In this document: positions 8,025-15,821 of the stretch, one piece after another
Layout: each line of letters begins with the position of its first letter
Position numbering within the stretch: the stretch's first letter is position 1
Origin: G963662905 sp965230045
GTDB taxonomy: Bacteria > Bacteroidota > Bacteroidia > Bacteroidales > WRLA01
NCBI GenBank assembly: GCA_965230045.1
Contig: OZ245940.1
Coordinates: 3,906,001-3,970,000, forward strand
Length of the DNA stretch: 64,000 nucleotides
Direction of reading: 5' to 3'
Made by a program: the position numbers and the translations under genes
The notes under the pieces: generated by a model
The model's input: only the letters and a program-made list of their open reading frames with translations
Databases searched by the model: none
What the model was told of the DNA's origin: nothing

Positions 8025-9389
8025 ATGAAATATTTCCTTTCCGTTTTTATAAGCTTGATGATTTTTTCTTCTTGCAGCCTTATGGCACAGGACACCACAT
8101 CTTTATCAAAAGAAAGAAGCAAAGTGGTTGTCTTCGACATGAAGGAACAGATTGCGCCACCTATTTGGCATAAAACCAAAAAAGCCGTTCAGCAGGCCAA
8201 AGACATAAATGCCGAACTAATTGTGATTCATATGAATACCTATGGCGGCATGTTGGAATCTGCCGATTCGATACGCACATTGCTGCTGGACACCGAAATA
8301 CCGGTTTACGTTTTTATCGACAATAATGCCGCATCGGCGGGAGCGCTGATCAGTATTGCCTGCGACAGCATTTATATGCGTCCCGGAGCCAATATCGGGG
8401 CAGCTACCGTGGTAAATCAGGAAGGTGCTGCCATGCCCGATAAATACCAGTCGTATATGCGTTCGATGATGCGCGCCACGGCAGAAGCCAAAGGACGCGA
8501 TCCGGAAATTGCCCAGGCAATGGTCGATCCGAGAATCACAGTTGAAGGTGTCATCGACTCAACTATGGTATTGACATTCACCACTTCCGAAGCGATTGAA
8601 AACGGATTTTGCGAAGGAGAAGCTGACAATCTGGATGAAGTCATTGCCAAAAGCAAAATCAAAGATCCGGTGATCATACGCCAAAAACTCACTGCCAGCG
8701 ATCACATCATCGGCTTTTTAATAAACCCCTTTGTCAGCGGGATTTTGATCATGGTCATTGTAGGCGGCATTTATTTTGAGCTGCAATCGCCCGGATTGGG
8801 ATTTCCTTCCGGCGCAGCAGTTATTGCAGCGCTGCTTTATTTTGCCCCTTTATACATAGAAGGCGTTGCCGCCAATTGGGAAATTTTGCTGTTTATCATT
8901 GGCTTAATCCTGATTGCCGTCGAAATATTTGCCATACCCGGCTTTGGCGTAGCCGGAATCCTGGGCATCAGTTTTATGGTTGTTGGCCTTACGCTTGCGA
9001 TGGTAGAAAGTTTTGAAGGCTACGAAGGCAATATTGATTTTACGCCCCTCATTTCGGCATTTTTCACCGTTATAATCGCCATGTTCCTCGGTATGCTGGG
9101 ATCTTTTTATCTCAGCAAAAAGCTCTTCAGCGGGAAGACTATTTTCGGGGAGCTGGCTTTGACGGCCACCCAGGAAAAAAGTGAAGGATTCACCAGCGCA
9201 TACAATAAATACGAAGCCATGATTGGCCAGGAAGCTGTTGCTTTTTCGGACCTGCGCCCTGCCGGCAAAATAGAGATGAATGGCGAACTTTACGATGCCG
9301 TTGCCGAAAGCGGTTATATCGAAAAAGAAAGCAAAGTCACCGTAAGAGGATACCTCAACGGTCAGCTGAACGTTCGAATAAAACAATAA
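8025..9389 (+). CDS. nfeD: NfeD-family membrane serine protease (ClpP class)
   Basis: A long-form NfeD: signal sequence (1-22), a ClpP-class protease domain (about 30-225), four or so membrane helices (about 230-345) and a C-terminal OB-fold NfeD domain (about 385-454). The catalytic serine is Ser104 in NNAASAGA and the likely general base is Lys140 in MPDKYQSYMRS, the Ser-Lys dyad known from archaeal homologues that cleave hydrophobic stomatin tails. The ATG at 8025 is preferred because the signal peptide starts there; a TTG at 7992 would add 11 residues. It opens a chain of four closely packed genes (3-base gap to the next). No stomatin gene is seen beside it. Confidence 0.85.
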   Translation: MKYFLSVFISLMIFSSCSLMAQDTTSLSKERSKVVVFDMKEQIAPPIWHKTKKAVQQAKDINAELIVIHMNTYGGMLESADSIRTLLLDTEIPVYVFIDNNAASAGALISIACDSIYMRPGANIGAATVVNQEGAAMPDKYQSYMRSMMRATAEAKGRDPEIAQAMVDPRITVEGVIDSTMVLTFTTSEAIENGFCEGEADNLDEVIAKSKIKDPVIIRQKLTASDHIIGFLINPFVSGILIMVIVGGIYFELQSPGLGFPSGAAVIAALLYFAPLYIEGVAANWEILLFIIGLILIAVEIFAIPGFGVAGILGISFMVVGLTLAMVESFEGYEGNIDFTPLISAFFTVIIAMFLGMLGSFYLSKKLFSGKTIFGELALTATQEKSEGFTSAYNKYEAMIGQEAVAFSDLRPAGKIEMNGELYDAVAESGYIEKESKVTVRGYLNGQLNVRIKQ

Positions 9390-9392
9390 ATT

Positions 9393-9902
9393 ATGGTAAT
9401 CAGCAGCAGGATCAGGATTGTTCAGGGCAATATCACCCAAATGAAAGTGGATGCCATTGTGAATGCAGCCAATAATTCATTGCTTGGCGGTGGCGGAGTT
9501 GATGGCGCCATCCATCGGGCAGCCGGCCCCGAATTGCTCCAAGCCTGTAAAGAAATCGGAGGTTGCGCTACCGGAGATGCCGTTTTAACAAAGGGTTTCA
9601 AATTAGACGCAAACTTTGTAATTCATACTGTTGGCCCTGTTTGGAAAGACGGCCATCAACATGAAAACGACCTGCTTGCTGCGGCATACAAAAACAGCCT
9701 TGCCATCGCCGCCTTACAAAACGCAAGGGAAATTGCTTTCCCGAATATCAGCACGGGCATTTATGGATTTCCAAAAGAGCGTGCAGCCCAAATTGCGATA
9801 AAAACCGTAACAGACTTTCTACAGGAAAATATTTCCCCACAAATTGTACATTTTGTTTGTTTTGACCTGGAAAATTATTTGCTCTATAAATCACTGCTTT
9901 GA
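9393..9902 (+). CDS. Macro domain protein, probable O-acetyl-ADP-ribose deacetylase (YmdB-like)
   Basis: A single macro domain of 169 residues. Recognisable motifs: QGNITQMKVDAIVNAANNSLLGGGGVDGAIH (split here as QGNIT, VNAANNSL and GGGGVDGAIH), the phosphate loop GDAVLTKGF, HTVGPVW, and NISTGIYGFP. These bind ADP-ribose and match the MacroD/YmdB class, which hydrolyses O-acetyl-ADP-ribose and ADP-ribosyl-aspartate/glutamate. Cytoplasmic. It lies 3 bases after nfeD, and its stop TGA overlaps the TTG start of the following gene, so it is probably translationally coupled to it. Confidence 0.88.
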   Translation: MVISSRIRIVQGNITQMKVDAIVNAANNSLLGGGGVDGAIHRAAGPELLQACKEIGGCATGDAVLTKGFKLDANFVIHTVGPVWKDGHQHENDLLAAAYKNSLAIAALQNAREIAFPNISTGIYGFPKERAAQIAIKTVTDFLQENISPQIVHFVCFDLENYLLYKSLL

Positions 9903-12346
9903 AAACACAATACACACTACTCACGCTTTTGCTATTCTCTTTCACGACCTTATTTGCCCAGCAAAAAAAGGAAGTCAAAGCCCTGCGCATCGAAGAAAAA
10001 ATTAAAATTGACGGCCAGCTGGATGAAGCTGCATATCAAAAAAGCATGCCGGCCACCGATTTCACGGTGTACAAACCTTATAATGGCGAAAAAGCCCGTT
10101 TTCGGTCGGAAGTGCATGTTTTGTATGATGATGATGCCATTTACGTTGGCGCCATGATGTATGACCCATCGCCAGACAGCATCAGCCGTGAATTTGGCCT
10201 GCGCGATGCCGACGGGCTCAATGCCGATTATTTTCAGATAAGTATTGACCCCTACCAGCAAGGGCAATTGGGTTTTGCTTTTAAGGTGTATGCCAGCGGC
10301 GTGGAAGCCGACAATAAAATCAACATTAATGATGAAGACCCAAATTGGGATGCCGTATGGAAAAATGCCGTAAGCATAAACGGCGAAGGCTGGATTGCCG
10401 AATTGCGTATCCCCTACTCTGCCCTGCGTTTTCCGGTAGATTCCGTACAAAACTGGGGCGTGAATTTCTGGCGCGAAATCCGGCGCTATCGCGAAAGTAT
10501 GACCTGGAATTATATCGACGACAGCCAAAACGACTGGCTCTATCAAAGCGGAACGCTCACCGGACTCAACAACATAAAACCATCCTTACGCTTATCGCTC
10601 ATGCCTTATGCCAGCATCGGACTGGAGAAACTGCCCTCATCAGATGACTGGAAAACCACCTACAATGCCGGCATGGATTTAAAATACGGTATCAACGAAA
10701 GTTTTACGCTCGATATGACCTTGGTACCGGATTTCAGTCAGGTAGAATCGGATGATGAAGTCTTTAACTTCTCTCCTTTCGAGATTCGCTATGACGAAAA
10801 AAGGCAGTTTTTCACCGAAGGCACTGAGCTGTTCAACCGCTGCGGACTTTTTTACAGCCGCCGCATCGGCGACAGTCCAAAATATGCCGGCGATGTCTAT
10901 GACAGCCTGAACGCCAATGAAGTAGTAGAAAAAAATCCTTCGAGCACACAGTTGATCAATGCAACGAAAATTTCTGGCAGGACAAAAGGCGGCCTGGGCA
11001 TAGGAGTGTTTAATGCCATGACTGCCAAAAGCAGTGCCACAGTGGTGGATACACTGAGTGGCGATGCACGGAAAGTTACTACCCAGCCTTTCACTAATTA
11101 CAATATAGTGGTTTTTGATCAGGCTTTGCGTCAGAACAGCTACATCAGCCTCATCAACACTAATGTGTATATGCCCGGAACCGATTATGCCGCAAACGTA
11201 ACCGGAGCCGAATCGCGCTATACTTTTTGGAATAATTCTGTGGCATTTTTCGGGCAATTTAATGTCAGCCAGAAATACAAAAAACTTCACAAGCCCGATT
11301 TTGGCCTTAAATATTTTTGGGAATTCCAGCGGATTAAAGGAAATTTCCGTTTTATTTTTGGTGAAACACTGGAGACAGAAACCTACGACCCCAATGATCT
11401 GGGCTTCCTGTATAACAATAATGAATTTTCGCATTTTGCGGCGTTTTCCTACAACATTTATAAAGCTACCGGCATTATTCTGGAATCCTCCAATATGCTG
11501 TATATGGATCATCAAATGCTTTATGCGCCAAGAAATTACGTTAGTTCAGACATTGGCATAAACAGCCGTACAACTTTTGTGAATCACCTTACCGCCGGTT
11601 TTGATTTTAAGGTTTATCCCACAGAAATCAATGATTATTTCGAAGCCCGCAGTCCCGGACAAGTTTTCAAACAGCCTGCTTACTGGGAAGGCAGCATCTG
11701 GCTTTCGCCCGATTATCGTAAAGCTTTTGTGTTGGATGGTGGCGCGGAATATGCTCAAGCTACTGATTACGAGCAAAGAATAACGGAATTCTGGCTCAAG
11801 CCCCGTTATCGTTTCAGTGACCGCCTGAGCGTGGACATCCGTGGCGAATATGAACACAGCAAAAACAACCTCGGCTATGTGAGCACCCAACAAAGTGGCG
11901 ATCAATCCACCATTATCTTCGGACGTAGAAATGTAACCGAAATTGAAAACACTTTGCGCGCCCAGTTTTTCCTGAGCAATAAAGCAGCCTTTAACCTGAA
12001 AATCCGGCATTATTTGGTAGAAGCTGATTATCAAGAGTTTTATACACTTCAAAAAGACGGTTACCTGAAAGAATATCCGGAAAGCGATAATTATCCCAAT
12101 CAGGATTTCAGTTTTAATTTGTTTAATGCCGATATCTTTTTTACATGGTATTTTGCTCCGGGCAGCGAAATGAGCGTTTCATGGAAAACAGCCATTAACC
12201 ATTACGACAGTAAAGTTGTAAACGATTATTTCCGGAACTTGAAATATACTCTGGAAAGCCCGGCAGCCAGCTCGGTGAGCCTAAAGCTGATTTATTATAT
12301 CGATTATCAGGATGTTAAAAGCCTGTTCAGAAGGAAGGACGAATGA
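9899..12346 (+). CDS. DUF5916 outer-membrane protein with N-terminal CBM9-like domain
   Basis: An exported protein of 815 residues. A signal peptide (1-20, ending LFAQ) is followed by a CBM9-like sandwich (about 25-215; IKIDGQLDEAAYQ, DDAIYVGAMMYDP, WIAELRIPYSALRFP, WGVNFWREIRRYRE) and then by DUF5916, a long run of beta strands likely to form an outer-membrane barrel to the C-terminus. The family is common in Bacteroidota and has no established substrate. The start is TTG at 9899, inside the stop of the macro-domain gene (TTGA, 4-base overlap); the signal peptide begins at once, which supports this start. Its own end overlaps aroK by 4 bases. Confidence 0.8.
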   Translation: MKTQYTLLTLLLFSFTTLFAQQKKEVKALRIEEKIKIDGQLDEAAYQKSMPATDFTVYKPYNGEKARFRSEVHVLYDDDAIYVGAMMYDPSPDSISREFGLRDADGLNADYFQISIDPYQQGQLGFAFKVYASGVEADNKININDEDPNWDAVWKNAVSINGEGWIAELRIPYSALRFPVDSVQNWGVNFWREIRRYRESMTWNYIDDSQNDWLYQSGTLTGLNNIKPSLRLSLMPYASIGLEKLPSSDDWKTTYNAGMDLKYGINESFTLDMTLVPDFSQVESDDEVFNFSPFEIRYDEKRQFFTEGTELFNRCGLFYSRRIGDSPKYAGDVYDSLNANEVVEKNPSSTQLINATKISGRTKGGLGIGVFNAMTAKSSATVVDTLSGDARKVTTQPFTNYNIVVFDQALRQNSYISLINTNVYMPGTDYAANVTGAESRYTFWNNSVAFFGQFNVSQKYKKLHKPDFGLKYFWEFQRIKGNFRFIFGETLETETYDPNDLGFLYNNNEFSHFAAFSYNIYKATGIILESSNMLYMDHQMLYAPRNYVSSDIGINSRTTFVNHLTAGFDFKVYPTEINDYFEARSPGQVFKQPAYWEGSIWLSPDYRKAFVLDGGAEYAQATDYEQRITEFWLKPRYRFSDRLSVDIRGEYEHSKNNLGYVSTQQSGDQSTIIFGRRNVTEIENTLRAQFFLSNKAAFNLKIRHYLVEADYQEFYTLQKDGYLKEYPESDNYPNQDFSFNLFNADIFFTWYFAPGSEMSVSWKTAINHYDSKVVNDYFRNLKYTLESPAASSVSLKLIYYIDYQDVKSLFRRKDE

Positions 12347-12855
12347 AACCCATTGTATTGATCGGGTTTATGGGCTGCGGAAAATCCAGCCTTGGCAAAC
12401 GCACAGCGCATTTGCTCGATCTGGAGTTTTATGACCTTGACCTGGAAATCGAAAAACGTTATCGGGTCAACATCAGCGGCCTGTTTCAAAAGTATGGGGA
12501 AGATGTTTTCCGTAAGCTGGAATCCGACAGCCTGCAACAATTCCTGGAATCAGAGAACGTTTTGCTCAGTTTGGGTGGCGGTACGCCCTGTTATCAAGGA
12601 AATATTGAGCACATACTCAATAAGGCATTTTCGGTTTATATTCAGCTATCACCCAAAAGCCTGTTCTACCGTTTACGCGCCTCAAAAAAACCACGGCCGC
12701 TTATCCAGGGCATGAACGATAACGAACTGCAATCATTTATCAGCCAGCGCCTTGAAGAAAGGAAAATATTTTATGCTCAAGCCGATCTAGTCATCAAAGG
12801 AGAAGGGCTGACTCCCAAAATTTTAGCGGAACGGATTCGGGAGCAGATGGCCTGA
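12343..12855 (+). CDS. aroK: Shikimate kinase
   Basis: Shikimate kinase phosphorylates shikimate at the 3-hydroxyl, the fifth step of chorismate synthesis. The Walker A is GFMGCGKSSLGK near the N-terminus; the shikimate-binding DLDLEIEK follows, then the region GEDVFRKLESD and the Walker-B-like LSLGGGTPC; RPLIQG is in the lid region. Length (170 residues) is standard. The ATG overlaps the preceding TGA (ATGA). Although a housekeeping enzyme, it is the last gene of the nfeD - macro - DUF5916 chain and no separate promoter is seen. Confidence 0.9.
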   Translation: MKPIVLIGFMGCGKSSLGKRTAHLLDLEFYDLDLEIEKRYRVNISGLFQKYGEDVFRKLESDSLQQFLESENVLLSLGGGTPCYQGNIEHILNKAFSVYIQLSPKSLFYRLRASKKPRPLIQGMNDNELQSFISQRLEERKIFYAQADLVIKGEGLTPKILAERIREQMA

Positions 12856-12871
12856 AATCCTTAAACAAAAC

Positions 12872-12896
12872 AAAAAAAGCCCTCAAAATGAGGGCT
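12872..12896 (-). terminator. Intrinsic terminator of gapA
   Basis: AGCCCTC (12878-12884) pairs with GAGGGCT (12890-12896) around AAAAT. On the minus strand the stem is followed by seven Ts (complement of 12872-12878). It sits 34 bases after the gapA stop; on the plus strand there is no T-run, so it is not a good terminator for aroK. Confidence 0.8.
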
Positions 12897-12929
12897 CCCG
12901 AAATATTAGAAATTGATTATTTCCATTCA

Positions 12930-13934
12930 TTATGACAGTTTTTCAACCATATCGGCCATACGGTTTGAATAACCAGCTTCGTTATCGTACCAGGAAACAA
13001 TTTTCACGAAATTGCCATCCATAACGAGTGTCATCAGTGAGTCAAAGATTGAAGAATGTGGGTTACCAATGATGTCGGTACTTACGATTGGATCTTCGCA
13101 ATATTCGAGAATACCTTTCATTGCACCTTCAGCAGCTTCTTTGATGGCTGCATTTACTTCTTCTTTGGTTACTGTTTTTTCGAGTTCAACAGTAAGGTCA
13201 ACGCATGATCCGTCAGGAGTAGGAACGCGCATTGCGAAGCCATCGAGTTTTCCTTTCAGCTCAGGGATTACAAGGCCCACAGCTTTAGCGGCACCTGTTG
13301 TTGTTGGGATAATCGACATGGCTGCGGCACGTGCACGACGAAGGTCTTTATGTGGGGCATCGAGGATAATCTGATCGTTTGTGAACGAATGGATGGTATT
13401 CATCAAACCACGCTTGATACCAAATTTGTCGTTGAGTACTTTTGCAACCGGGGCAAGGCAGTTTGTAGTACATGATGCATTGGAAACAATGTTCACGTCA
13501 GGTGTAAGGTTTTCTTCATTAACACCCAAAACAACAGTTGCATCCACATCATCAGCTGATTTAGAAGGAACAGAAAGTACCACTTTGCGTGCACCTGCTT
13601 CAATATGCTTTTGGATGCCATCGCGTGAGCGGAAAACACCGGTAGATTCAACAACAACATCAACACCCAGTTCTTTCCATGGCAGATCAGCAGGATTGCG
13701 TTCTGCATAAACTTTCAGGCGTAATCCGTTTACCACGAGATAATCTCCATCTACACTTACTTCACCCGGGAATTTTCCATGAACTGAGTCATACTTCAGC
13801 AAATGGGCAAGAGTAGCCGGGCTAGTCAGGTCATTCAGCGCTACAACTTCTACATTTTCTTTCTTCAATAAGGCGCGGAATGTGATCCTTCCGATACGGC
13901 CAAATCCGTTAATTGCTACTTTTATCTTACTCAT
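12930..13934 (-). CDS. gapA: Glyceraldehyde-3-phosphate dehydrogenase, type I
   Basis: GapA oxidises glyceraldehyde 3-phosphate to 1,3-bisphosphoglycerate with NAD in glycolysis. The NAD-binding start is VAINGFGRIGR, and the active-site Cys155 lies in SNASCTTNCLAP; the end SWYDNEAGYSNRMADMVEKL is the usual type I C-terminus. Length 334 residues is normal. It is a single-gene unit with a promoter at 13972-13979 and a terminator at 12872-12896. Cytoplasmic. Confidence 0.97.
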   Translation of the reverse strand: MSKIKVAINGFGRIGRITFRALLKKENVEVVALNDLTSPATLAHLLKYDSVHGKFPGEVSVDGDYLVVNGLRLKVYAERNPADLPWKELGVDVVVESTGVFRSRDGIQKHIEAGARKVVLSVPSKSADDVDATVVLGVNEENLTPDVNIVSNASCTTNCLAPVAKVLNDKFGIKRGLMNTIHSFTNDQIILDAPHKDLRRARAAAMSIIPTTTGAAKAVGLVIPELKGKLDGFAMRVPTPDGSCVDLTVELEKTVTKEEVNAAIKEAAEGAMKGILEYCEDPIVSTDIIGNPHSSIFDSLMTLVMDGNFVKIVSWYDNEAGYSNRMADMVEKLS

Positions 13935-13971
13935 AGTTAAATAGATTAAATTAAATAATTTAAAATCAGTG

Positions 13972-13979
13972 CAAAAGTA
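13972..13979 (-). promoter_or_regulatory. -7 element of the gapA promoter
   Basis: On the minus strand this reads TACTTTTG, matching TAnnTTTG, 37 bases before the gapA ATG. The -33 region reads TTTTCC and is weak. Confidence 0.6.
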
Positions 13980-14072
13980 CTATTTTTAGACTAATTGGAA
14001 AAGGCTTTAAATAAAATTAATAAAAAGCCGTCACCTTATCTATAAACACTTGAAATACAGCATATAAAAATG

Positions 14073-14789
14073 CTACTTATCTGATTTTGGATCAAATATC
14101 AGAAGCCCTGCTTCACGAAAAGATGCGTAAGGCACCATAATCTCCGGGCTGCCACAGACATATGCACCGAGCTCATAGGCTTCCCAACTGAATAAAATTC
14201 CTTTATCTGTAAAATTGAAAGTCGTAAAATGCGGATCTATTTCGGGTTTTTGATCAAAACAACTGTCGGGATTTTCAAAATGCAAATTGATAATCTGATT
14301 GATAGTGTCCGCTTTAGCTGTATCAGAAAAATCAAGCACATCGCTGATTTTCAAAAAGCGCGATCCGGAAAAATCATAATTAAATGATGCCAGCTGCGTA
14401 AAACCATGCGCTCCGAGCATAAATTCATAATCAGTAAATCGAATGCTCACAATATTTTTATTGCGGTAGGTAATCAGATATTCCATCAGCTTTTCTGCTT
14501 TGGCACCACTCTCACTGAGTTGCACCATGGCTTTCAGGCTGTCGAGTTGCGCCCCACTGAAATCAAATAAATGTGTGGCATAAAAAGTATCCACGGCATG
14601 ATTGAAAATTTTAGCACTTTGGTTGTTTTCACCATCGGCTACCAGAACAGGTTTAGCAACTTTCAGCGTATAAAAGTCCGTTTGCTCATCGGATTGCTCC
14701 TCTGCCAGGGCGAATGCGGGTTCCGATTTTTTGGAAGAACATGATGCAATGAAAACAATAATCAGTAAAAAAAGGATATTCTTGTTCAT
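14073..14789 (-). CDS. Lipoprotein with a DUF3298/DUF4163-type domain
   Basis: A 238-residue lipoprotein: the signal FLLIIVFIASC puts the lipidated cysteine at about residue 17, followed by SSKKSEP. The remainder resembles the RsiV/PdaC-type DUF4163 plus DUF3298 pair: VSIRFTDYEFMLGAHG, then RFLKISDVLDFS, and the DUF3298-like end TDKGILFSWEAYELGAYVCG and VPYASF. Such proteins occur in the envelope; the domain is known in anti-sigma factors and lysozyme-binding proteins, but here the function is not known. It has a promoter at 14810-14817, with a 7-bp repeat array directly behind. Confidence 0.7.
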   Translation of the reverse strand: MNKNILFLLIIVFIASCSSKKSEPAFALAEEQSDEQTDFYTLKVAKPVLVADGENNQSAKIFNHAVDTFYATHLFDFSGAQLDSLKAMVQLSESGAKAEKLMEYLITYRNKNIVSIRFTDYEFMLGAHGFTQLASFNYDFSGSRFLKISDVLDFSDTAKADTINQIINLHFENPDSCFDQKPEIDPHFTTFNFTDKGILFSWEAYELGAYVCGSPEIMVPYASFREAGLLIFDPKSDK

Positions 14790-14809
14790 AAGGCGGTTTT
14801 TTGGAGGGT

Positions 14810-14817
14810 CAAAGATA
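14810..14817 (-). promoter_or_regulatory. -7 element of the lipoprotein promoter, abutting a tandem array
   Basis: The minus strand reads TATCTTTG, an exact TAnnTTTG, 20 bases before the start codon at 14789. The place expected for the -33 element (about 14837-14839) is the first unit of the heptamer array. Confidence 0.6.
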
Positions 14818-14837
14818 GGGGTTAATTGTTAATGAGT

Positions 14838-14998
14838 GATTAGTGATTAGTGATTAGTGATCTGTGATTAGTGATCTGTGATTAGTGATTAGTGATCTGT
14901 GATCTGTGATCTGTGATGAGTGATCAGTGAGGAGTGAGCAGTGATCAGTGAGGAGTGAGCAGTGATCAGTGAGGAGTGAGGAGTGATGAGTGATGAGT
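14838..14998. repeat. Heptanucleotide tandem array, 23 units
   Basis: Twenty-three contiguous 7-base units without a single length change: GATTAGT, GATCTGT, GATGAGT, GATCAGT, GAGGAGT and GAGCAGT variants. The left part alternates GATTAGT and GATCTGT, while the right part repeats a 21-base higher-order unit (GATCAGT GAGGAGT GAGCAGT) twice and then starts it again (GATCAGT GAGGAGT), indicating local duplications. There are no spacers, so it is not CRISPR. The period of 7 is not a multiple of 3, and open frames across it are meaningless. Confidence 0.92.
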
Positions 14999-15024
14999 TA
15001 ATATGTGATTGACGCATGATTGGT

Positions 15025-15201
15025 TTATTCAACGATGAAGACGTGTTGATTCCAGAAGTCTTTGGCGTTTTGCAGGTTTTCTCCTTCGAGATATTTTGGA
15101 TTGGGCAGTGGTGGCGCATAGGTTCCGGGAAAAATGGTCAGCGGTTCGTAGCCTTCTTTGGTTTTATTGCAAAGCAGATGCAGCTGCCGGCTTGGGTGCA
15201 T
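15025..15201 (-). pseudogene. Remnant (C-terminal piece) of a decayed gene
   Basis: A 58-residue frame reads MHPSRQLHLLCNKTKEGYEP, then PLTIFPGTYAPPLPNPKYL and EGENLQNAKDFWNQHVFIVE before TAA. The composition and the PNPKYLEGENLQNAKDFW ending look like the natural C-terminus of a real protein, but an in-frame TAG lies two codons before the first ATG and no longer frame continues upstream. I do not recognise the family. It lies between the heptamer array and a palindromic element, a place where a damaged gene is plausible. It could instead be a small intact gene. Confidence 0.4.
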
Positions 15202-15254
15202 TTGAGGCTATTTAAAATAACATTCAAATTCCTTTTGGCTAAAAATTCAAAGAG

Positions 15255-15665
15255 TATTTGGTTCTACAAAGAATGTCGTAGGTAATCATAAAATTTCGGA
15301 TTAAAATCATTGAGAGATATCTTAATAGAATAATCATGTGAAAAATCTGTGTCCCGATAGATTCTTTCACAAAGCCTTAATCACTTTGTTTGGCTTTGTT
15401 CCGGTCGGAATGACGCTGTTTATTAGGTGTTTAAGGCAAATACGGCTGGTCACTGAGTGTCCTGTGGTGCGATGTGCCGAGCGTAGTCGAGCTATGCGTA
15501 GCCGAACCAAGTCGAAGTGCGCCGCATTTGCCTCCTGACTTCATTAAAACGCGTCATCCCGACAAAGATTTCCGAAGCATGAGGAATTCCAATAGCTATC
15601 GGAAGGAGGGATCTGTTGGGCATTTAAATTTTGTCTTGCCACAAAATTCCTGGTAGAACCGAGTA
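15255..15665. repeat. Nested palindromic element A
   Basis: Outer arms 15255-15274 and 15646-15665 are inverted copies matching at 16 of 20 bases (core GGTTCTAC). Inside are GTCGGAATGACGC (15404-15416) against GCGTCATCCCGAC (15551-15563), and GGCAAATACGGC (15435-15446) against GCCGCATTTGCC (15521-15532). The loop (15447-15520) carries a further repeat-like segment with GAGCGTAGTCGAGC. The left half (about 15353-15446) is nearly the same sequence as the left half of element B at 23.3 kb. No protein-coding capacity is credible. Probably a non-autonomous, MITE-like or REP-like dispersed repeat. Confidence 0.75.
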
Positions 15666-15747
15666 TTTTATATTGCGGCACAAAATCACAGGAAATTACA
15701 CAGAAGCATCTTTTCTTGGAAACTTCGGATTCTCATAAGTAAATCTG

Positions 15748-15801
15748 TTTGATTCAATCAAAAGGTTTTGTTTGATTGAATCAAATAAATTTGTAGTTTT
15801 G
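15748..15801 (+). promoter_or_regulatory. Promoter with paired palindromic operators before the DUF4143 ATPase
   Basis: TTTGATTCAATCAAA (15748-15762) and TTTGATTGAATCAAA (15771-15785) are two copies of an odd-centred palindrome, reverse complements of each other. The second overlaps a TTG (15772-15774), which lies 19 bases from TAGTTTTG (15794-15801). A third partial site, GATCAAA, follows at 15803-15809. A repressor bound here would cover the promoter. Confidence 0.65.
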
Positions 15802-15821
15802 GATCAAATAAATATGATGCC

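Noticed and set aside
10679..11515. Long minus-strand frame of 278 codons
   Set aside because: Antisense shadow of the DUF5916 gene, whose protein and codon use are clearly real.
14838..14998. Dense repeats that could suggest a CRISPR array
   Set aside because: Units are 7 bases with no spacers, and no cas gene is present; it is a simple tandem array.
15016..15285. Plus-strand open frame of 89 codons
   Set aside because: It is antisense to the better minus-strand remnant and its translation has no protein-like features.
15338..15656. Short plus-strand frames across element A
   Set aside because: They follow palindromic repeat sequence and repeat in altered form at element B; not genes.
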